64,000 nucleotides of DNA. Source: Nemertoderma westbladi. Lineage: Eukaryota; Xenacoelomorpha; Nemertodermatida; Nemertodermatidae. The stretch is taken from assembly GCA_032718475.1 (NCBI GenBank), contig JAUCBJ010009163.1, positions 164,836 through 228,835 of the forward strand, given 5' to 3'. The translations under genes were made by a program, and so were the position numbers. Below, in pieces: positions 57,951-64,000 of this stretch. Each line of letters starts with the position of its first letter. Position 1 is the stretch's first letter. The notes under the pieces were generated by a model that saw nothing but the letters and a program-made list of their open reading frames with translations, did no database searches and was not told the origin of the DNA.

Positions 57951-58070
57951 CATTGACCTTTGTACCCATTGACCTAAAGCGGGATGGGGGGGGTTACTTT
58001 AGAAATTTTTAGATCTTGGCTCAAAAATTACAATTTTGATGGTATAAGGGATTTAGAGGACGCTGATCAC
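57951..58070. repeat. Right, uninterrupted copy of the ~110-bp direct repeat
   Basis: Matches the flanks of LINE-A: 'gtacccattgacctaaagcgggat', then 'acaattttgatggtataag', then 'ggatttagaggacgctga' without the LINE. It thus shows the pre-insertion state. Confidence 0.9.
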
Positions 58071-59796
58071 GATAAACTTGTTAAAAATATTTTCTGGCAA
58101 ATAGTGCCAATGCATCAATCATTTTTTGGTGCTATTTTGGCCCCTGTACTATTGGTATATTATGCATATGCATTGTTATTTCAATTATAATTGTTTTAAG
58201 TACTATTTTAAAACTTTCGTTTCTAGTCAGCATCATTGTATCATTAGGCCTAATGATCGTACTACTATAGCACAAATGCTTGAATTCAATTCGGGGACAA
58301 TTCAATCGTAAGTTTGTGACAATTAGCAATCGAGACTCACAGAGGAAGACATATCTAATTGTTTTCTATCTGGCGCCATTTGGAGTGGAACGGAATAGTG
58401 AATATTACTGTTTTATTACTACTGTATAATAAATTGCAATTGCAATACGCAATAAACAATTGCAAACTGCACAATGAGCCTAGATATAATGAATTTATTA
58501 TACCAGACAGATTTAGCCCAACCAGCCTTTTAGAACCAACTTTTTACCAGAATTACTTGCGAGCCCTTTGCTTTCTTCAAGAATAGAGAGAACAGAAACA
58601 ACAACATTCCAAATTTCACCCAACCCATGTTGGGAGTTGTTTGGATTGAGTTCTGCCTATTGGCGGTCAAGTTGATCTTCCTATTTATTTAATAATCACT
58701 CAGATTAGATATTATAATTATTATTTAGAGATTAAAAAAAAAACTTCACGAAAATTGAATTCGAATTTCGAATAGACACGAATTGAATGAATTTCCACAA
58801 ACACGAGAATTGTTTATAAAGGAAAATAATGTAACAGCCGGCATATCAACAATTTTAATAAAATATTTCGTGAAACATTTATTCTTCTCCAAGGAAATTT
58901 CTTAAAATTATCTTAATCGATAATAGAACCGATATAATAATATAAATATATTAATTAAACTGCCTTCCTTCTTTGGAGTGTAACAGATGCACAGATTTTC
59001 AAGATGTAATTAATTATCTTGGGTACGTTAATGTTAAAAAGCAAGGTTCTGTAAAAGCGAATTAGATTTTCATGACGGGTTGTTTATTAATTTAATAAAA
59101 TCTATGCAAGTGGTCTTAAAAACAAGATAGTGGTTCCCATGTCGTATCAGAAGCACATGGTCAGTATTGGGCAATCTATCCCGATTTTATTGAACACAAA
59201 CATATACTGTACTATCCAGCAACACGCTGTTTGCTGTTCGTCCTTATATGGTCATAGGATCTATGCCACATTTAGTTCGTTTAGTTCGAATATATATTCA
59301 TTTATTTAATAAAAATTAATTTAGATTGACATAAATACAATTGCACAAATTGCAAAGTTAATAATACATTAATGATTTAAAATGATTGTTTAAAATCGTA
59401 ACAATTGTCAGTTGCAATTCTGAAGCTACACTGGTTTTCAAAGCCGCTTATATCTATACAACCGTTAAAAATAATTCGTGGTAATGAAACTATCGTTTTT
59501 GGTGTTTGACTGGTTGGATGAAAAACACAAGTAGCATAAAATTTCAAACGGTAAAAATCAAATTCGGTTGGATAAAACGTCATATTCGTGATCAGTATTC
59601 CAGAAAACCCATAATGTCATAAAATCAGGTTGATTCAGTAATTATTTTTGATTATCAAATTTGTGCTGCTTGTATTTTTTGTACTTCACATTGACATTGA
59701 CACGTATCCAGAAAAGCCGTAATCGACAAGGTAGGATATTTTTCAGTTTCATATTCGTGATCAGCATCCCAAAAAACCGGATGGCCATAAAGTCAA
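58071..59796. other. Gene-free AT-rich stretch
   Basis: No coding similarity or RNA gene was seen. Short ORFs (such as 58359-58586) show no known domain. A (gtgatcag) sentence-like repeat ('catattcgtgatcag(t/c)at(t/c)cc' near 59582 and 59752) suggests a ~170-bp diverged direct repeat. Confidence 0.5.
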
Positions 59797-60345
59797 TTTA
59801 TAATGAAAGTATGCTGAACATACGTGAGTGAGAGACTGAATCAAAGGCCTTGACGAATTCAACAAAGATAACAGCTAGATAGATGCCTGTCTTTCTTTTT
59901 TGATAACTCTTCAATTATCCGTCTAAGTGCCAAAATGGGCTCCATGGTCCCACGACCTTTACGGAACCCATTCTGATTTCCACGGAGCAGTCTCTCAATG
60001 GAATCCCTGATGCGATTTAATAGAATTATATTATAGCTTTGCAGCAATCGAGATCAATGAGATTCCCCGAAAAGAACCATAGAGTGTTAGGTTGCCCTTC
60101 TTGGGAACTGGCACCAACTTATTTGTTTTCATTTCTTGTGGGACACTTGTTGTTCGGTACATGTCTACTATGATGGGATAGATGAGCTTTAAACACTCAG
60201 GTATTTTAAAGACCTCAGGGGGAACACCATCTACTACACTGGCACGATTGGTCTTAATGCTCTTTGCAGCAGCCTTCACTGTCGGATTACAAAGGTACCT
60301 AAAAGGTAGTAGTCGAATGGAATGTAGTCGTACAGATGAAAACAA
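59797..60345 (-). pseudogene. LINE reverse-transcriptase remnant
   Basis: The minus strand codes, in at least two frames, for LINE RT motifs in order: AAAKSIKTNRASVVDGVPPE, TNKLVPVPKKGNLTLYGSFR, GISLISIAAKL, then (after a frame change near 60045) LLNRIRDSIERLLRGNQNGF, RKGRGTMEPILALRRI, and, after another, a degraded VEFVKAFDSVSH (catalytic Asp of the first RT motif). The catalytic [FY]ADD region is missing. It may belong to the LINE-B family whose 3' ends lie elsewhere in this window, but no overlap exists to prove it. Confidence 0.85.
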
Positions 60346-62230
60346 TCAGTATATTTTCGGGGGTAAGAAGTTGTAAAGTGTAATAAATATTACTTAGGTT
60401 TAACTTTCTCTGAGTTTGTGTAAAGGAGTGCATGATTTTTTGGTGCAGAAAGGAGGTCAATAATTTAGTTATTTTTGGAGTTGTAAATTGTACATAAAAC
60501 CTAAATATATACACAATACACATTTGGGAACAATACATTGGAAACATATTTTGTTGTAAAGATTAAAATGATAAACAATGTCGTCGTATTTGATATTAAT
60601 AATAATAATATCAGTCGAATGTACAGTTTTAAATGTTGAAATAAATAATTAATGAAAGAAAATTACCTCGTGATGTATAATTATTATATACTCTATATAA
60701 TACTATATATAGTATATTTACTCTGATAAAATCGATTTTAATCACTTCCAACTGAATTGATACAGTATAACGAGGACACCAACGTCCAACACCGCATACA
60801 GCCGAGTTCTGTGAAGAATAATCGGAATAATTATTTACGGAAACAACCGCCTTCCTCTTGTGGCCAACCTCAACTCGAGATAAATCTCCCGCAGATATAG
60901 AACAGCTCTTGGGTCCCGCAGCCCGTTCTAACACTCTAATACCCCTCACTGATAGGGACATGCGACTCGGGCACAGTTACAAATACGGGTTAATTGTTTG
61001 CAAACTCAATAGATTCTATGGGTCCATCGCAAACCGCTAACTCGCTCGGCCCAAACCGACAAACAGGATGGACCTCATCCCACTTATAATGTGTGAACTT
61101 CTTCAAGAGGACATTGTCTGTTACAGTTAGGGTTTAGGGAGGGAGGCGTGTGGCTCCTTAACTCTCTGTGCTCTGTGGGGAGTAATTATCTGGAGAAGTG
61201 TGTCGCAACAGGGGACTGTTTAAACCTCGGTTAATCTGTAGGTTCAGGTAGAACGTTGGTGTCTGTCTGTCTATTGGGGTCCGAGTTAATATTCTCTAAA
61301 TATTCTCGGAAATTAGTGGTAGATAATTATAATATAACTGCTCCGCAATTTCGTTTATTGTTTTGGTTAGAATAACGTGCAACTGTAACCTTATCCTTTC
61401 CCTTAATGGATATTTTTACATTGAGACAAGAAATTAATTCACCGAGTTGTGATTTGTTCTTACAAAGAGAGCGCAGAGAGTGAGGTTTGCTTAAATAATC
61501 GGTTCTTTAACGTTTAATAGGACCTTTTCATACAATGATTTACGTAATTTTATTAAATTATTTCAATTTAATAAATTAAACTCTCTTATATTCTACTGTT
61601 TAAAGAATATTAATAAAATTTATATCCATTTCATGGAACTAATTGCTGTCACTAAAATAATTCTATGGTGAACAATAATACATTGTCATAATTAATTGTG
61701 ATTCTCCCCATAGAACAATGACTAATTATTACTCAATAGGCGTGAGTCGCTCTCGAACTAGAACTACTAAAACATACTGTTTTCTCTAAATTGTACTACT
61801 TACGTTTCAACTTAGGACATGAGTCCGTAACGTGGTACTTTTTGGCGCCATTCTGAGGATATCACCAGCGTTATTAAGCTGACATTTTGGTTGCTATTTC
61901 TGGAATAATAAACCTGAGCAAATGTTTATTTTTATTCAAACCATCTAATGAAACAACAATTTGTATCACTAATTATTCTCAATAGTGTAAAACCGCATCA
62001 ATGGAGAGGATTTAAAATTTCACTTTCCTGATTGGAAACAAAACAATTCCTTAGCGAGGTGTTTCAATGGACCAACAGCTGAATAAAAATCTAATTTAAT
62101 TCCAATGTGGTAATTCGTTCCACACTGTTTCCCAAGTTGCCTTGGTTCCCATTTATCGATACAGTAATGGATGAAGGTCTGTGTTGGGCTAGGCTGCATT
62201 AAAAGAATCCATGTTCCAACGATGTGTTGC
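60346..62230. other. Gene-free stretch
   Basis: No ORF with recognised similarity. A more GC-rich part (about 60760-61250) has no open frame of note. 'attagtggtagataattataatataactg' -like sequence at about 61312 is repeated at about 62991. Confidence 0.45.
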
Positions 62231-62300
62231 CGCATCTAGGGATCGAATCAGGACCTAAGGACTGGAACACAGGAATGTTACCACTGGACCAAGCTGCATC
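62231..62300 (-). repeat. tRNA-derived SINE head
   Basis: On the minus strand this ~70-base segment has a box A-like CTTGGTCCAGTGG and a box B-like TGATTCGATCCC at the spacing seen in tRNA genes. The acceptor ends do not pair, so it is not an intact tRNA gene. Further minus-strand sequence (to about 62020) may be the SINE body but was not matched to a family. Confidence 0.55.
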
Positions 62301-63029
62301 ACATTTTGTCAGATATTAATTTCAAGATAACTTAATGATAAGAAATGTTTAACTTTTGTGTGATATAATGGCAACGAAACACAGAATTACATACAACACA
62401 CTGGCCGGCCGTTGACACAGTTTTAAAAAATCCCACGTAACCCGAGAAAATGAAGCGTAAAATATATCGGGGTCGTTAACACACTCAACCTTTTCCCTTT
62501 CAAGTAAACTACTAACCTAACCTAACACCAATTAGCCTTTATGCCTATATATAGGGTCAGTCATTGGGGCGACGTCCTGTTGTGTGTCGGCAGACAGCCC
62601 CTACCAAACTACCGGTACAATGTCAGCCACTATTATGTAGTTTGTTTAGGTTTAATGAGTTTAAATTTTCCTCTCTTTACTGCTTTTTAAACGGCCCCAG
62701 ATATATTTTGCTCCAACGAACAATTATGCTTTGGCCCAATGCCACCTTTATGTAAACCTTTGTTCGATTCAAAAATTCACTCCGAAAGGGGTTGGCCTTT
62801 TTTCTACCGTCTTTCTTTCTTTTGTGTGACTACATATTACAGCGATTTAAACGATGTATAAAAAACATAACAAATTATGGCGACATCATTTTATAACTAT
62901 AATCTATAGTAGATTCCACATATTGAAAAATAATGTTGTTTCTCGTTGTCGGCGATATGTCGTTCATATTTGGTGATCGAAAAAGTAAGATATTAGTGGT
63001 TGATAATTATAATATAACTGTTCCGCTTA
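62301..63029. other. Gene-free AT-rich stretch
   Basis: Nothing recognisable. Two short CTAACCTAAC words (about 62514) are too few to be telomeric. Confidence 0.45.
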
Positions 63030-63115
63030 CAGTGGCGTAGCTGATGTTTGTGGCTGGGGGGGCCCTCCTCGATTTTGGCGCCACCCCCCCCCCCCCCCAC
63101 CTCCCCTTAGAAAAA
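63030..63115. mobile_element. Possible DNA-transposon end (CAGTGGCGTAGC) with G/C-run hairpin
   Basis: CAGTGGCGTAGC at 63030 is a terminus common to several non-autonomous DNA elements. It is followed by GGGGGGGCCC..., then GGCGCC and a ~15-C run that can fold back on the G run. No partner end or target duplication was found in the window. Confidence 0.35.
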
Positions 63116-63451
63116 ATAATAAATTAATTGTACTTTTTGTGTGACTATTTTCTAGGCTACACAGTACAGTGTATGTTTGACAGAGTGCATCATAATCATA
63201 ATGGCACAACCCGTGCTTTGGCATGAGCGAATGAATTTATAACCGCCAACAGGCAGAAGTTGGAAGGAAGTAGAAAAATAAATGTTTTATTTTTGGAATA
63301 ACAAAAAGACACTTTAATAATTTTTTTCGATTTTTTCGAATTTTTTAATTTTTTTATCCACATCCTGGGTTGACCTGCGTCGATTGATATAACTTTCATT
63401 GACGGACGAACTATGGCTTCGGAGGAGTTAACCCGATATACATGCATACAT

Positions 63452-63859
63452 TACTACTACTACTACTAGGATCGGCATGCTGCATTGCAGCTGCATTTTT
63501 AAGAATGCTGTGCCCGCTTATCGACAAAATTGCACCACCACAACTCCCTATCACCCATGACATTTGCTAGATCATCCGCATCTTCAAGGCCAGTGTCCTT
63601 TAAGATGCGTCTCAAGAAAGTCATGGGCTGTCCACCATGCTTATTCACTCCATGAGGCTGCCAAAGTACAAGATTATGCACTGGCTGGTCCTCACGGCGA
63701 AAGCAATGTCCTGCAAAGCGGAGGCGATTTTGTTCTAGTGTCAAGCTTGGGGGAACCAATGAGACACCTCCAATGTTATATAGTGTCTGGTTGGAGATGT
63801 GTGCATTGTACTTGACACAATGAACCCGGCGTAGCATTCTTGTGAATGTGTATGTATGT
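63452..63859 (-). mobile_element. LINE-B 3' end with (TAG)n tail, copy 3
   Basis: 5'-truncated minus-strand copy. It codes for an uninterrupted ~100-residue C-terminus (RRVHCVKYNAHISNQTLYN, RLRFAGHCFRREDQPVHNLV, LWQPHGVNKHGGQPM, LANVMGDRELWW) closely matching copy 1. It ends with TGCAGCTGCA, GCATGCCGATC and (TAG)n. It is flanked by a 10-bp repeat ATGCATACAT (63442-63451 and 63860-63869), a likely target duplication, although the site is itself partly palindromic. Confidence 0.85.
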
Positions 63860-64000
63860 ATGCATACATACATACTGTACATAGTGAATACTTTTACAGT
63901 AAGTCCTAACGGTCTTCTAATAGGTTAAAACATAGCAAAGAAACATCGCTATTTGTATGCCATGAACAATAATTAGCCTATAAGGTGGTTGTATGTAATG

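Noticed and set aside
62231-62300. Functional tRNA gene
   Set aside because: Acceptor stem ends do not pair and the anticodon region is irregular; better explained as a SINE head.
62511-62527. Telomere-like CTAACCTAACC
   Set aside because: Only two to three repeats in ordinary sequence; not a telomere tract.

Overview
This is nuclear DNA of an animal, most likely an invertebrate. It is AT-rich, carries a split ABC-transporter gene with consensus splice sites, and is otherwise made of satellite DNA and many kinds of eukaryotic transposable element (BEL/Pao, Ty3/Gypsy, several LINE families, TTAA-flanked DNA elements and a tRNA-derived SINE head). No prokaryotic operons or CRISPR arrays were seen. 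The sequence alone does not identify the species.

Layout. (1) 1-19131: two blocks of a ~416-bp tandem satellite, organised into higher-order repeats of about 4.7-4.9 kb. A 1.25-kb non-autonomous piggyBac-like element (5718-6969) is inserted at a TTAA. (2) ~19570-32653: a BEL/Pao LTR retrotransposon of about 13 kb. Its gag region is broken mostly at poly-G runs. Its pol is long and intact (zinc knuckle, protease, RT, RNase H, integrase, DUF5641-like tail). A hairpin-rich tandem repeat follows. An extra 818-codon ORF sits in the env position and has a DEDD-exonuclease-like region plus three zinc knuckles. A hairpin, a polypurine tract and one 574-bp 3' LTR end the element; no matching 5' LTR is present. 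(3) 32654-37848: the satellite resumes. (4) 37849-42640: decayed elements, namely a Gypsy pol tail on the minus strand, zinc-knuckle fragments, and an interrupted CR1/L2-like LINE.

(5) 42968-53547, minus strand: an ABCC (MRP4-like) transporter gene. A short first exon at 53547-53314 appears to join a 3.7-kb second exon at 46644-42968 across a 6.7-kb intron. The join is in phase and restores the family's W-x-KEV region. A single-base frameshift lies in the first ABC signature. The intron carries antisense material: a LINE 3' fragment, 162-bp and 27-bp tandem repeats, an SGNH-hydrolase ORF, a membrane-protein ORF, and a TTAA-flanked element with poly-G inverted ends. (6) 53838-54470: a 22-bp minisatellite. 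(7) 54551-57917: a near full-length but decayed RTE-like LINE with perfect 10-bp target duplications; an empty copy of its target lies just downstream, and a 70-bp piece of another LINE is nested inside it with its own 9-bp target duplication. (8) 58 kb to the end: mostly gene-free AT-rich DNA with a LINE RT remnant, a tRNA-derived SINE head, and a third copy of the (TAG)n-tailed LINE end.

The only candidate host gene is the ABCC transporter. The most unusual item is the oversized BEL element with its extra exonuclease-like/zinc-knuckle ORF.
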